Shown here: piece after piece, positions 25,357 to 33,768 of the stretch | Layout of the letters: the number at the start of each line of letters is the position of its first letter | How positions within the stretch are numbered: the first letter of the stretch is position 1 | NCBI RefSeq assembly: GCF_026183675.1 | Contig: NZ_JAPIVK010000037.1 | Location: forward strand, 1 to 37,970 | Reading direction: 5' to 3' | DNA length: 37,970 nucleotides | From: Microbulbifer halophilus | GTDB lineage: Bacteria; Pseudomonadota; Gammaproteobacteria; Pseudomonadales; Cellvibrionaceae | The notes under the pieces: model-generated | Seen by the model: the letters and a program-made list of their open reading frames with translations, nothing else | The model's database searches: none | What the model was told of the DNA's origin: nothing | Position numbers and translations under genes: made by a program

Positions 25357-26634
25357 ATGGCATTTCCCAATGTAATTCAGATCGACGAGCTGGCGGCGGC
25401 CATCGATGGCGAGAAGTCCACCGGTGCGGATATCCGCGAGGACCGCTCGCCCACCTCGGACTACTACACCATCAAGGATGCCCGCAACAGCGCCCGCGCC
25501 GCGGAGCGCTCGGCACTGTTCGACGACACCGACGCGGACCTGCTGGCACCCTGGCGCGACGTGGCCAAATCCGCTGAGAAGATCCTGTCCGGCCAGAGCA
25601 AGGACCTGGAGGTGGCCGCCTGGTACACCGAGGCGCTGATCCGCCTGAACGGCTTCGTCGGTCTGCGCGATGGTTTCGCCCTGATCGACCGCCTGGTGGA
25701 GGACCACTGGGAAGGTCTCTACCCGGAGCCGGACGAGGACGGCCTGGAAACCAAGGTGGCGCCGCTGACCGGGCTTAACGGCGACGGCGGCGATGGCACC
25801 CTGATGCTGCCGATTCGCAGCGCCGCGATTACTCCGGAAGGCGACTACGGTGCCTTTTCCTTTTTCCAGCACCAGCAGGCCCGCGACGCCGACCGCATCG
25901 CCGACGACGACGCCAAGGCGGCGCGAATCGAGAGCCTCGGCTACAGCCTCGGTGATATCGACGCCTGCGTGAACGGCGCCGGCGGCGAGTGGGCGCAGAA
26001 CCAGGTGGAGACCATCGAAGAGGCCATCGCCCACTACAAGAGTTTCAACGAAACGCTGCGCGGCCACTGTGGCAACGATGCACCGCCCTTTACCAATATC
26101 AGCGCCCTGCTGGACGAGGTGCTGCGCACCACGCGTTTCATCTACAAGGCGCAACTCGACGCGCTGGCCGCGCAAAATGCGCCCGCAGAGACGTCCGACG
26201 CGGCTGACGATACCGGCGACACCAGCGCAGCCGCGGCCGCGGTGGCCGGACCGGCGATGCCCGCCGGCCCGGTTGCCTCGCGGGAGGATGCGCTCAAACT
26301 GCTGGAGCAGGCGGCGAAATATTTCCGCACCTACGAACCCCACACACCGCTGGCCCCCGGCCTTGAGCGCCTGATCGGCTGGGGTCGTATGACCGTATCC
26401 GAACTGATGACCGAACTGCTGCCCGACGATCAGTCCCGCGCCGTCTATTCCCAGTTGACCGGCGTCAGGCTGGATGGCTCGGACACGCAGCGCTACGTGG
26501 CTCCGCCGGCCGCCGCTCCGGCAGCGAGCGCCCCGGCGGCGGAGCCCGCCGCAGAATCCGCGGAATCGGCACCTGCCGACGCCGGTTGGAGTGAAGAGCC
26601 GAAGCCCAAAGCGGAGGCGGAAGTCGGCTGGTAA
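25357..26634 (+). CDS. tssA: T6SS assembly protein TssA
   Basis: The 425-residue product carries the ImpA_N (TssA N-terminal) domain at ~35-150 (ARAAERSALFDDTDADLLAP, WYTEALIRLNGFVGLRDGFA, DHWEGLYPEPDEDGLETK, APLTGLNGDGGDGTLMLPIR). TssA primes baseplate and sheath assembly, and some forms cap the distal end. A variable middle and an Ala/Thr-rich stretch (~270-305) lead to a C-terminal segment REDALKLLEQAAKYFRTYEP and HTPLAPGLERLIGWGRMTVS, typical of the shorter TssA class. The last ~40 residues are Ala/Pro/Glu rich. ATG 25357 has AAAGGA upstream. Confidence 0.94.
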   Translation: MAFPNVIQIDELAAAIDGEKSTGADIREDRSPTSDYYTIKDARNSARAAERSALFDDTDADLLAPWRDVAKSAEKILSGQSKDLEVAAWYTEALIRLNGFVGLRDGFALIDRLVEDHWEGLYPEPDEDGLETKVAPLTGLNGDGGDGTLMLPIRSAAITPEGDYGAFSFFQHQQARDADRIADDDAKAARIESLGYSLGDIDACVNGAGGEWAQNQVETIEEAIAHYKSFNETLRGHCGNDAPPFTNISALLDEVLRTTRFIYKAQLDALAAQNAPAETSDAADDTGDTSAAAAAVAGPAMPAGPVASREDALKLLEQAAKYFRTYEPHTPLAPGLERLIGWGRMTVSELMTELLPDDQSRAVYSQLTGVRLDGSDTQRYVAPPAAAPAASAPAAEPAAESAESAPADAGWSEEPKPKAEAEVGW

Positions 26635-26680
26635 CTGTTTCGTTAATTGTTATTCCTAACTTGAGGAAAGGAGACCCGAG

Positions 26681-27202
26681 ATGTCCGAGAGCATCCACAA
26701 CAAGCTGAAGCGCGTTCGCAAACCGCGCGTCCATATCACCTACGACGTAGAGACCAACGGTGCCGAGGTGAAGAAGGAATTGCCCTTTGTCACCGGTGTT
26801 ATGGGCGACTACTCCGGTGACAACCAGGAAAACCGCAAGGCGTTGAAAGAGCGAAAATTCGTGCAGATCGACCGCGACAATTTCAACGACGTGATGACCA
26901 AGGTCAACCCGAAACTGAACCTGCAGGTGGAGAACACCCTGGCCGGCGACGGCAGCAAGATGGGTGTGGACCTCGATTTCAACCATATGGACGACTTCTC
27001 CCCGGAGCAGATCGTCGAGCAGGTGGAACCGCTGAAGCAGCTGCTGGAAGCGCGCAGTAAACTGCGCGACCTGTTGAGCAAGGCGGATCGCTCCGAAGAG
27101 CTGGAGAAAGTGCTGGAGGATATTCTCAAGAGCACCGACAACGTCGGCGAGATTTCCGAAAAGCTGGGTCTCGGTGAAGACAAAGGAGAGGATGCAGAAT
27201 GA
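26681..27202 (+). CDS. tssB: T6SS sheath small subunit TssB
   Basis: The 173-residue protein pairs with TssC to form the contractile sheath around the Hcp tube. Family segments run in order: [74 protein letters not shown] and [18 protein letters not shown] 26681 follows a good AAAGGAGA site. The stop overlaps the tssC1 start by four bases (ATGA), so the two subunits are translationally coupled, as expected for a 1:1 complex. Confidence 0.98.
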   Translation: MSESIHNKLKRVRKPRVHITYDVETNGAEVKKELPFVTGVMGDYSGDNQENRKALKERKFVQIDRDNFNDVMTKVNPKLNLQVENTLAGDGSKMGVDLDFNHMDDFSPEQIVEQVEPLKQLLEARSKLRDLLSKADRSEELEKVLEDILKSTDNVGEISEKLGLGEDKGEDAE

Positions 27203-28686
27203 GCACCGAAGTCGAAAACGCAACAGAAAACGAAGCGGAAGAGCAGTCGGTCGATCTGCTGGAGCAGGCCATCTCGGCCACCAAGCAGACCGAGCCGGAC
27301 GAAGCCCAGGACCTGATCGCCAACCTGACAAAGCAGGTCATGGAAGGCACCGTTACCTGGGACCGCAACCTGACCCAGACCATCAACAAGGCCGTGCAGG
27401 CCATCGACGCCGCCATGTCCAAGCAGTTGTCGGCGGTCCTGCACGACGAGAAATTCCAGAAGCTGGAGGGATCCTGGCGCGGTCTGCACCACCTGGTGAT
27501 GAACAGCGAGACGGGCGCGACCCTGAAAATCCGCATGATGAACCTCACCAAGCGCGAGCTGTTCCGCGATCTCGACAAGGCGGTGGAGTTCGACCAGAGC
27601 CAGACCTTCAAAAAAATCTACGAAGAGGAATTCGGTACCGCCGGGGGCGAGCCTTTCGGCTGCATGATCGGCGATTTCGAATTCACCAGCCACCCGGAAG
27701 ATATCGAGCTGCTGAGCAAGATGTCCAATGTCGCCGCGGCCGGCTTCTGCCCGTTCGTTTCCGCCGCCGGTGCCGGCATGTTCGGCTTCAACGACTTTAC
27801 CGAGCTGTCCAAGCCCCGCGACCTGGGCGGCATCTTCGAATCCGGCGAGTACATCAAGTGGCGCAGCTTCCGCGACAGCGACGATTCCCGCTTCGTCACC
27901 CTGGTGATGCCGCGCACCCTGGCGCGCACGCCCTATGGGGAAAATACCAAGCCGGTCGAGTCCTTCAACTTTGAGGAGTTCGAGGTGGATGAGGACGGTG
28001 TGTCCCGCCCGGCGGACCACAGCCAGTACTGCTGGATGAACGCGTCCTACGTGATGGGTACCACCATGACCAAGGCCTTTGCGGAAAACTCCTGGTGTAC
28101 CGCCATTCGCGGCGCCGAGGGCGGCGGCAAGGTGGAGGGTCTGCCCACGCACCTGTTCAAGAGTGACGACGGCGATCTGGACCAGAAGTGCCCCACCGAG
28201 ATCGGCATTACCGACCGTCGCGAGGCGGAGCTCAGCGGCCAGGGCTTCCTGCCGCTGTGTCACTACAAGAATACCGATTACTCGGTGTTCTTCGGTTCCC
28301 AGAGCACGCAGAAGCCGAAGGTCTTCGACGATCCGGATGCCACCGCCAACTCGGCCATCTCCGCGCGCCTGCCGTACCTGATGGCTACCTCCCGTATTGC
28401 CCACTACCTGAAAGTGATGGCGCGGGACAAGGTGGGTTCCTTCATGGAAGCGAGCGACTGCGAGCGCTGGCTGAACAAGTGGATTACCCAGTACACCAAC
28501 TCCAACCCGGATGCTAGCCCCGAAATGAAGGCCAAGTATCCGCTGGCGGAGGCGCGTGTCGAGGTGAAGGAAATTCCCGGCCAGCCCGGCTGCTACAGCG
28601 CCGTCGCCTATCTCAAGCCCTGGCTGCAGATGGAAGAGCTCACCACTTCCATGCGCATGGTGGCGAATATCCCCACCGCGGGATAA
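27199..28686 (+). CDS. tssC: T6SS sheath large subunit TssC (canonical copy)
   Basis: The 495-residue protein is a full-length TssC. An N-terminal helix, [20 protein letters not shown], corresponds to the segment TssH recognises in contracted sheaths. The core contains [59 protein letters not shown] and [10 protein letters not shown], and the complete C-terminal part [31 protein letters not shown] and [19 protein letters not shown]. It overlaps tssB by four bases, and its own coupled partner is that TssB. Two GC-rich hairpins separate it from tssC2. Confidence 0.98.
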   Translation: MSTEVENATENEAEEQSVDLLEQAISATKQTEPDEAQDLIANLTKQVMEGTVTWDRNLTQTINKAVQAIDAAMSKQLSAVLHDEKFQKLEGSWRGLHHLVMNSETGATLKIRMMNLTKRELFRDLDKAVEFDQSQTFKKIYEEEFGTAGGEPFGCMIGDFEFTSHPEDIELLSKMSNVAAAGFCPFVSAAGAGMFGFNDFTELSKPRDLGGIFESGEYIKWRSFRDSDDSRFVTLVMPRTLARTPYGENTKPVESFNFEEFEVDEDGVSRPADHSQYCWMNASYVMGTTMTKAFAENSWCTAIRGAEGGGKVEGLPTHLFKSDDGDLDQKCPTEIGITDRREAELSGQGFLPLCHYKNTDYSVFFGSQSTQKPKVFDDPDATANSAISARLPYLMATSRIAHYLKVMARDKVGSFMEASDCERWLNKWITQYTNSNPDASPEMKAKYPLAEARVEVKEIPGQPGCYSAVAYLKPWLQMEELTTSMRMVANIPTAG

Positions 28687-28693
28687 GCGTTGC

Positions 28694-28770
28694 CGCGGCC
28701 CCTTCCGGGCCGCGCCGAAAACCTCGCTGGCAGGGAAGGGAGGGCCGGGCGCATACCCGTCGCCCGGCCC
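28694..28770 (+). promoter_or_regulatory. Two tandem GC-rich hairpins between tssC1 and tssC2
   Basis: The first hairpin is CGCGGCCC (28694-28701) with GGGCCGCG (28707-28714), loop 5 nt. The second is GGGCCGGGCG (28742-28751) with CGCCCGGCCC (28761-28770), loop 9 nt. No T-tract follows. This 141-bp gap is the longest in operon 2 after tssA. Such structures could stabilise the tssBC1 part of the message or limit read-through, giving more TssB/TssC1 than downstream proteins. Confidence 0.5.
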
Positions 28771-28827
28771 CGACCCCCTGTCTGCGACGAGCCGATCGAC
28801 CCGTTCAATCCCGTGGGAGTAGCCGCT

Positions 28828-30342
28828 GTGCCCGCCGCTCAATCCGCTGACACCAGTGCAGATACGGAATCCCTGTTGCCGCCGCAACTGCTGCAGCGCA
28901 CTTCCCCGTTGCAGAAATTCCTGCGTGAGCCGGACGAACTCTTCGCGTTCGAGTACTGGCTGACGGAAATCTGCCCCTGCCCGCAGCGGGAAAACTTTAC
29001 CCTGCGCCAGTGGTTGAATCGCCTGGTGGCCGAACTGGATGAACTCGTCTGCGACCAGATCAACAGCATTCTGCACCACCCGCGTTTCCAGCGGCTGGAG
29101 AGCAGCTGGCGCGGCCTGTCGATGCTGGTACAGAGTGCGCCGCACTCCGACAATATCAAGATCAAGCTGCTGGATGCGAGCTGGCGCGATCTGGGAAAGG
29201 ATATCGAGCGCGCGCCGGATTTCGACCAGTCCGGTTTTTTCCACCTGATCTACAACGAGGAATTCGGCACTCCCGGCGGCGAACCCTTCGGCCTGATACT
29301 CGGCGACTACCAGGTATCGCACCGGCCTTTTGCCGATCATCCCCACGACGATGTGTTCACCCTGCAGGGCATCGCGCACACCGCGGCGGCCGCCTTCGTT
29401 CCCTTTGTCTGCGGGGTCACACCACAGCTGTTCGGTGTGGACCGATTCGACGATCTCGCCAGGCCGATCGATTTTGCCGAGGTATTTCGCCAGAAACAGT
29501 ACATCCGCTGGAACGCCCTGCGGGATATGGAGGACAGCCGCTTTATCGCCGTCACCCTGCCCCAGATCCTGATGCGCCAGCCCTACAATACGGACTTTTC
29601 CAGCTATCGCGGATTGCGCTTTGCCGAGGACATAGCCGGCCGCGACAGCCAAAAATACCTGTGGGGCAATGCCTGTTTTGCACTGGGCACGGTGCTGATC
29701 CGCGAGTTCAGCGAAGTGGGCTGGTTCTCCCATATTCGCGGCGTAGCCCGCGACCACGTCGGTGGGGGACTGGTAAGCCAGTTGCCGTCGGTGCCCTACC
29801 GGCCAGACAGCAGCCCGCAGCAGGTGCGCATGTCCACCTCCATCCTGGTGACCGACTTTGCCGAACGCGAGCTGAGCGAGCTGGGTTTTACCTGCCTCTG
29901 CCACTGCTACGACACGCCCTACAGTGCCTTCAACAGCGCGCCATCGCTGCAGCGGCCGAAGCAGTACACCACCAAGGCGGCCACCGCCAACGCGCGCATC
30001 AGCGCCATGCTGCAGCAGATACTCTGCGCATCGCGCTTCGCCCACTACATCAAGGTCATGATCCGCGACAAGGTTGGCGCCTACATGAATGCCAAGGACT
30101 GCGAACGGCAATTGCAACAGTGGCTGGACCGCTACACCACCGGTCGCGACGACCTCTCCTGGGAAATGCTCGCGCGCTACCCGCTGCGCGAGGCCCGCGT
30201 GGCAGTGATGGACGAACCCGGAAAGCCGGGCAGTTACCAGAGCGTGATTCACCTGAAAAGCCACTACACCGTGGACCACCTGGTTTCCGAGCTGAAACTG
30301 ACCACGGCGCTGGCGCAAATCGGTGTGGGGGCCGTCAACTGA
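28828..30342 (+). CDS. Second full-length TssC-like sheath protein (TssC2)
   Basis: The product is about 504 residues. GTG 28828 is preferred because GGGAG (28815-28819) lies eight bases upstream; the same frame is open from TTG 28690, but those ~46 residues overlap two hairpins and look non-coding. The TssC fold is clear: LHHPRFQRLESSWRGLSMLV, EFGTPGGEPFGLILGDYQVS, YIRWNALRDMEDSRFIAVTL, PQILMRQPYN, YLWGNACFALGTVLIREFSE and the intact C-terminus ICASRFAHYIKV-like, KDCERQLQQWLDR and YPLREARVAVMDEPGKPGSY. It is clearly diverged from TssC1. Two adjacent tssC genes are known from Agrobacterium (TssC40/TssC41) and the Rhizobium imp locus. Its stop is 1 bp before tssE. Confidence 0.93.
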   Translation: MPAAQSADTSADTESLLPPQLLQRTSPLQKFLREPDELFAFEYWLTEICPCPQRENFTLRQWLNRLVAELDELVCDQINSILHHPRFQRLESSWRGLSMLVQSAPHSDNIKIKLLDASWRDLGKDIERAPDFDQSGFFHLIYNEEFGTPGGEPFGLILGDYQVSHRPFADHPHDDVFTLQGIAHTAAAAFVPFVCGVTPQLFGVDRFDDLARPIDFAEVFRQKQYIRWNALRDMEDSRFIAVTLPQILMRQPYNTDFSSYRGLRFAEDIAGRDSQKYLWGNACFALGTVLIREFSEVGWFSHIRGVARDHVGGGLVSQLPSVPYRPDSSPQQVRMSTSILVTDFAERELSELGFTCLCHCYDTPYSAFNSAPSLQRPKQYTTKAATANARISAMLQQILCASRFAHYIKVMIRDKVGAYMNAKDCERQLQQWLDRYTTGRDDLSWEMLARYPLREARVAVMDEPGKPGSYQSVIHLKSHYTVDHLVSELKLTTALAQIGVGAVN

Positions 30343-30343
30343 T

Positions 30344-30817
30344 ATGGCTGCGGAAAAACGGCTACTGGCCCCGGTCCTGGACCGGCTGCTGGAATCCTCG
30401 CGCAATATGGATATGCACCAACCGCACCAGGTATTGCGGCAGTTGCGCGAAGGCGTGCGGCGCGATCTGGAGTACCTGTTCAATACGCGATTCTGCTGCG
30501 TATCCGCACCGGAGAGCCACAAAAGCCTGGAGGATTCCAATATCAATTACGGCCTGCCGGACCTGTCGACCGTCAACCTGTCATCCATCGACAGCCGCAA
30601 GCGTTTCTGCCGCGATATCGAGAAAACCATTTTGCGCTTCGAGCCGCGTATCCGCTCGGTAAAGGTCACCACCCAGGACAAGATCGATGTGGAGGATCCC
30701 AGTATCCGCTTTCGTGTGGAAGCCGTACTGCACATCAATCCCGCGGCGGAAGTGATCGTGTTCGACTCGGCCCTGAACCCGATCACCCAGACCGTCGATG
30801 TGTCGGAGATACTGTAA
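30344..30817 (+). CDS. tssE: T6SS baseplate protein TssE (gp25-like)
   Basis: The 157-residue protein is the gp25/gpW-type baseplate component that starts sheath polymerisation. Recognisable segments are LLAPVLDRLLES, LREGVRRDLEYLFNTRFCC, INYGLPDLSTVNLSSIDSRK, IEKTILRFEPRIRSVKVTTQ and FRVEAVLHINPAAEVIVFDS. The Glu of the gp25 EPR-type motif is in RFEPRI. ATG 30344 lies 1 bp after the tssC2 stop. Its stop shares one base with the tssF start. Confidence 0.96.
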   Translation: MAAEKRLLAPVLDRLLESSRNMDMHQPHQVLRQLREGVRRDLEYLFNTRFCCVSAPESHKSLEDSNINYGLPDLSTVNLSSIDSRKRFCRDIEKTILRFEPRIRSVKVTTQDKIDVEDPSIRFRVEAVLHINPAAEVIVFDSALNPITQTVDVSEIL

Positions 30818-32646
30818 TGAGTGAAAAGCTGATCGATCTCTACGAGCGAGAGCTGGCCTTCATCCAGCAGACCGCCTCGGAGTTTGCGCGCATGCATCCG
30901 GCCGCCGCTTCGCGCCTGCAACTGGATGCCGACACCGTCGACGATCCACTGGTAGGACGCCTGTTGTCGGGCTTTGCCTATATGAACGCGCGGGTGCAGC
31001 AGAAACTGAGCGACGATTTCCCCGAACTCACCGACGCGATGCTGGAGACCCTCTACCCGCACTACCTGCGGCCGATTCCGTCCTGCGCCATCGTGCAGTT
31101 CGAGCCGGAACCGGACCTGGATGCGATTACGCGCATCGATGCGGACACGCTGCTGGAGAGCGACAGCTTCCAGGGACAGACCTGCCGCTTCACCAGCCGC
31201 TACCCGGTGGATGTCTGCCCCTTTCAGGTGGAGAGTGCCAGCCTGATGCCGCGGCCGTTTATGGCGCCCGGCTGCAACGATATCCAGGGGGCCAATGCGG
31301 TTCTCAAACTGTCCCTGAAGACCCTGTCCGCCGACCTGAACTTTGCCGAACTGCAACCGGAAAAACTGCGTTTTTTCCTGCGTGGCCAGCCCAGCCATAC
31401 CCACGCACTCTATGACCTGTTGCTCGGCAAATGTGTGCGGGTGGTGGCCGCCAGCAGTGAGGGGGATCCGAAACCGGTCTACCTGGATGCGGACAATATT
31501 CGCCAGGTGGGCCTGGAGCCGGACGAGGGCCTGCTGCCCTATCCGGACACCGCCTTTATCGGCTACCGACTGCTGACCGAGTACTTTGCCTTTCCGGAGA
31601 AGTTCCAGTTTATCGATATCTGCGGTCTGGCCCAGGCGCTCAACGACAGTTATGGCGATACGCTGAACCTGTATTTCTACCTGTCGGAATCCCATGACGA
31701 ACTGGAAAAGCAGATCGCCGCCAGCATGTTTGCACTGGGGTGTACGCCGGTCGTCAACCTGTTTCCACAGACTGCCGATCCGATTCCCCTCAACCACACC
31801 CGCTACAACTATCCGGTGGTAGCGGATGCACGCCGCAGCCAGGGGCTGGAGGTCTACTCGATCGATGCCGTCGCGGCAACCGACGGCAGCGGTGAGACAA
31901 CCCACTATCGGCCTTTCTACGGCGTACAGCACAGCCGGCACCAGGCGCGCCAGTCGGCCTTCTGGTTCAGTCGACGGCGCGATGTGGTCGAAGGGGATCA
32001 TCGCAACGAACAGGCATCGGAAGTGGATATTGCCCTGGTGGACCTGGATTTCAATCCGCACCGCATCAGTGACCAGACGCTCGACCTGCAACTGACCTGC
32101 TGCAACCGCAACCTGCCGAAAAAGCTGCCCACCGGCAACGGTCAACCCTACCTGGAAGTGGTGGACGGCGATGCGCCGGCGAGCCGTATCAGTTGCGTGG
32201 TCGCGCCCTCGGCTACCTTGCGGCCGCCACGGCGCGAGCGTGGTTACTGGCGGTTGATCTCGCACCTGAACCTGAACCACCTGTCGCTGTCCGGCAATGG
32301 CGGCTGCGATGCGTTTAAGGAGATACTGCGCCTCTACGACTTCCGCGATTCCGCCAGCACCCGCAACCTGATCGAGGCATTGCTGAAGCTGGACACGCGA
32401 CCGATCACCGCGCCCATCCAGATCGACGACAGCGTGGTGCTGTGCCGCGGTACCGAAGTCACCATCGAACTGGATTCGATGATGCTGACGGGCACCAGCC
32501 CGCTGCTGTTTGCCAGCGTGATTGAGCGCTTCCTGGGACTCTACTGTTCCCTGAATTCCTTTACCCGATTGATCGCCACCCTCAGTGGCCGAGATGGAGA
32601 GCTGAAGCGATGGCCACCGCGCGCCGGCGACAAAGCTTTACTGTAA
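30817..32646 (+). CDS. tssF: T6SS baseplate wedge protein TssF
   Basis: The 609-residue protein forms the baseplate wedge with TssG, TssE and TssK. The N-terminus LIDLYERELAFIQQTASEFA, HPAAASRLQL, DDPLVGRLLSGFAYMNARVQ, DDFPELTDAMLETLYPHYLR and PIPSCAIVQFEP is highly typical. Later family segments include RWSI-like HLNLNHLSLSGNGGCDAFKE and GTEVTIELDS, then FASVIERFLGLYCSLNSFTR near the end. Length is normal. The start overlaps the tssE stop by one base (TAATG), and the end overlaps tssG by 37 bp. Confidence 0.97.
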   Translation: MSEKLIDLYERELAFIQQTASEFARMHPAAASRLQLDADTVDDPLVGRLLSGFAYMNARVQQKLSDDFPELTDAMLETLYPHYLRPIPSCAIVQFEPEPDLDAITRIDADTLLESDSFQGQTCRFTSRYPVDVCPFQVESASLMPRPFMAPGCNDIQGANAVLKLSLKTLSADLNFAELQPEKLRFFLRGQPSHTHALYDLLLGKCVRVVAASSEGDPKPVYLDADNIRQVGLEPDEGLLPYPDTAFIGYRLLTEYFAFPEKFQFIDICGLAQALNDSYGDTLNLYFYLSESHDELEKQIAASMFALGCTPVVNLFPQTADPIPLNHTRYNYPVVADARRSQGLEVYSIDAVAATDGSGETTHYRPFYGVQHSRHQARQSAFWFSRRRDVVEGDHRNEQASEVDIALVDLDFNPHRISDQTLDLQLTCCNRNLPKKLPTGNGQPYLEVVDGDAPASRISCVVAPSATLRPPRRERGYWRLISHLNLNHLSLSGNGGCDAFKEILRLYDFRDSASTRNLIEALLKLDTRPITAPIQIDDSVVLCRGTEVTIELDSMMLTGTSPLLFASVIERFLGLYCSLNSFTRLIATLSGRDGELKRWPPRAGDKALL

Positions 32647-33734
32647 TCGAGCGGCTGCGCCGCGAGCCCTACCGTTTCGACTTTTTCCAGTCGGTGCGGT
32701 TGCTCGAGCGCGCATCGATGATCGATGGCGAAGACTGCGCCAGCGAAACCGTCGCCGGCTCGGCGCCGCCGTCGCGGGAACTGGTGCGTTTCCACGCACA
32801 GTCATCGCTGTCTTTTGTCGGCTCCGATGTCCTGAAAATAGAGCAGGGCGAAAGCGCGGACGCGGACAAGGGTAGCGCGCTCAAGCAGTGGCAGATGGAC
32901 GTGGGTTTTACCGGGCTCGCCGGCAGCCAGGGGGTCATGCCCTACTACCTGACGGAGCTGGTGCAGAAGGAGCTGCGCGAGAAAAATACCGCGCTGCGCG
33001 ACTTTCTGGATATTTTCAACCACCGCCATATTTCCCTGCTCTACCAGGCCTGGCACAAATACCAATTGCCGGCGAACTACGAACGCCAGCACCTGCGTCG
33101 CGATCGCGAGCCGGATCTGTTCAGCCACGCTCTGGCATCTCTGTCCGGTCTCGGCACCAGTGAAATGCGCTATCGCATGCCGATGCCGGATGAATCATTG
33201 CTGGGCATGGCCGGTCACCTGGGCCGGCAGCAGTGCTCCGCTGCGGCACTGGCCAGCATGATCCGGCAGCATTTCGGGCTCAATGTCTCCATCGAGCAGT
33301 TTCGCGGCGAGTGGGACGAACTGCCGGAGGATGTACTCTGTCGCCTGCCCGGGCCCGGTTATCCCCAGGGGATCAACAATCGTCTCGGTACCAATAGCGT
33401 GCTCGGCATCGAATGTTTCCAGGCACAGAACAAGTTTCGCGTGGTGGTGGAGCCGCTCGCCTACGAGCAGTTCATGACCATCGCCCCCGGCAGCGAAAAG
33501 CTGGAGGCCCTCAAATCGTTTATCCAGTTCAGTGCCGGTGTCGAGATGGATTTTGAAATCTCGGTGACCCTGTCCACAGGGCAGGTTGCGCCGGTACAGC
33601 TGGTGGATGAAACCGACAACCAGCCGCTGCTCGGTTGGAATGCCCATATGGGCGGCGACCAGCAGGAGCAGCGGGTGGACATCACCCTGAGTGCGGACCG
33701 CGTATCCCCCGACGAGGCACTGCCGTCCGCCTGA
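32610..33734 (+). CDS. tssG: T6SS baseplate protein TssG
   Basis: The 374-residue protein occurs in two copies per wedge with one TssF. Typical segments are RRQSFTVIERLRREPYRFDF followed by FQSVRLLER, VRFHAQSSLSFVGSDV, VGFTGLAGSQGVMPYYLTEL, LRDFLDIFNHRHISLLYQAW and LARMIRQHFGL-like sequence (ASMIRQHFGLNVSIEQFRGE). ATG 32610 follows GGAGAG and overlaps the end of tssF by 37 bp, so the two are coupled. It precedes tssH by 34 bp. Confidence 0.97.
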   Translation: MATARRRQSFTVIERLRREPYRFDFFQSVRLLERASMIDGEDCASETVAGSAPPSRELVRFHAQSSLSFVGSDVLKIEQGESADADKGSALKQWQMDVGFTGLAGSQGVMPYYLTELVQKELREKNTALRDFLDIFNHRHISLLYQAWHKYQLPANYERQHLRRDREPDLFSHALASLSGLGTSEMRYRMPMPDESLLGMAGHLGRQQCSAAALASMIRQHFGLNVSIEQFRGEWDELPEDVLCRLPGPGYPQGINNRLGTNSVLGIECFQAQNKFRVVVEPLAYEQFMTIAPGSEKLEALKSFIQFSAGVEMDFEISVTLSTGQVAPVQLVDETDNQPLLGWNAHMGGDQQEQRVDITLSADRVSPDEALPSA

Positions 33735-33768
33735 CCCTTACAAAATGAATTGAAAAGGAACTTTGCCC

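Noticed and set aside
28690..28827. N-terminal extension of TssC2 from TTG 28690
   Set aside because: The extra ~46 residues are Arg/Pro-rich, overlap two strong hairpins and have no TssC similarity. GTG 28828 has a good ribosome-binding site.
26809..30546. Very long (1245-codon) minus-strand open frame
   Set aside because: It lies antisense to tssB, tssC1, tssC2 and tssE, whose families are unmistakable. The long frame is a by-product of high GC at third codon positions.
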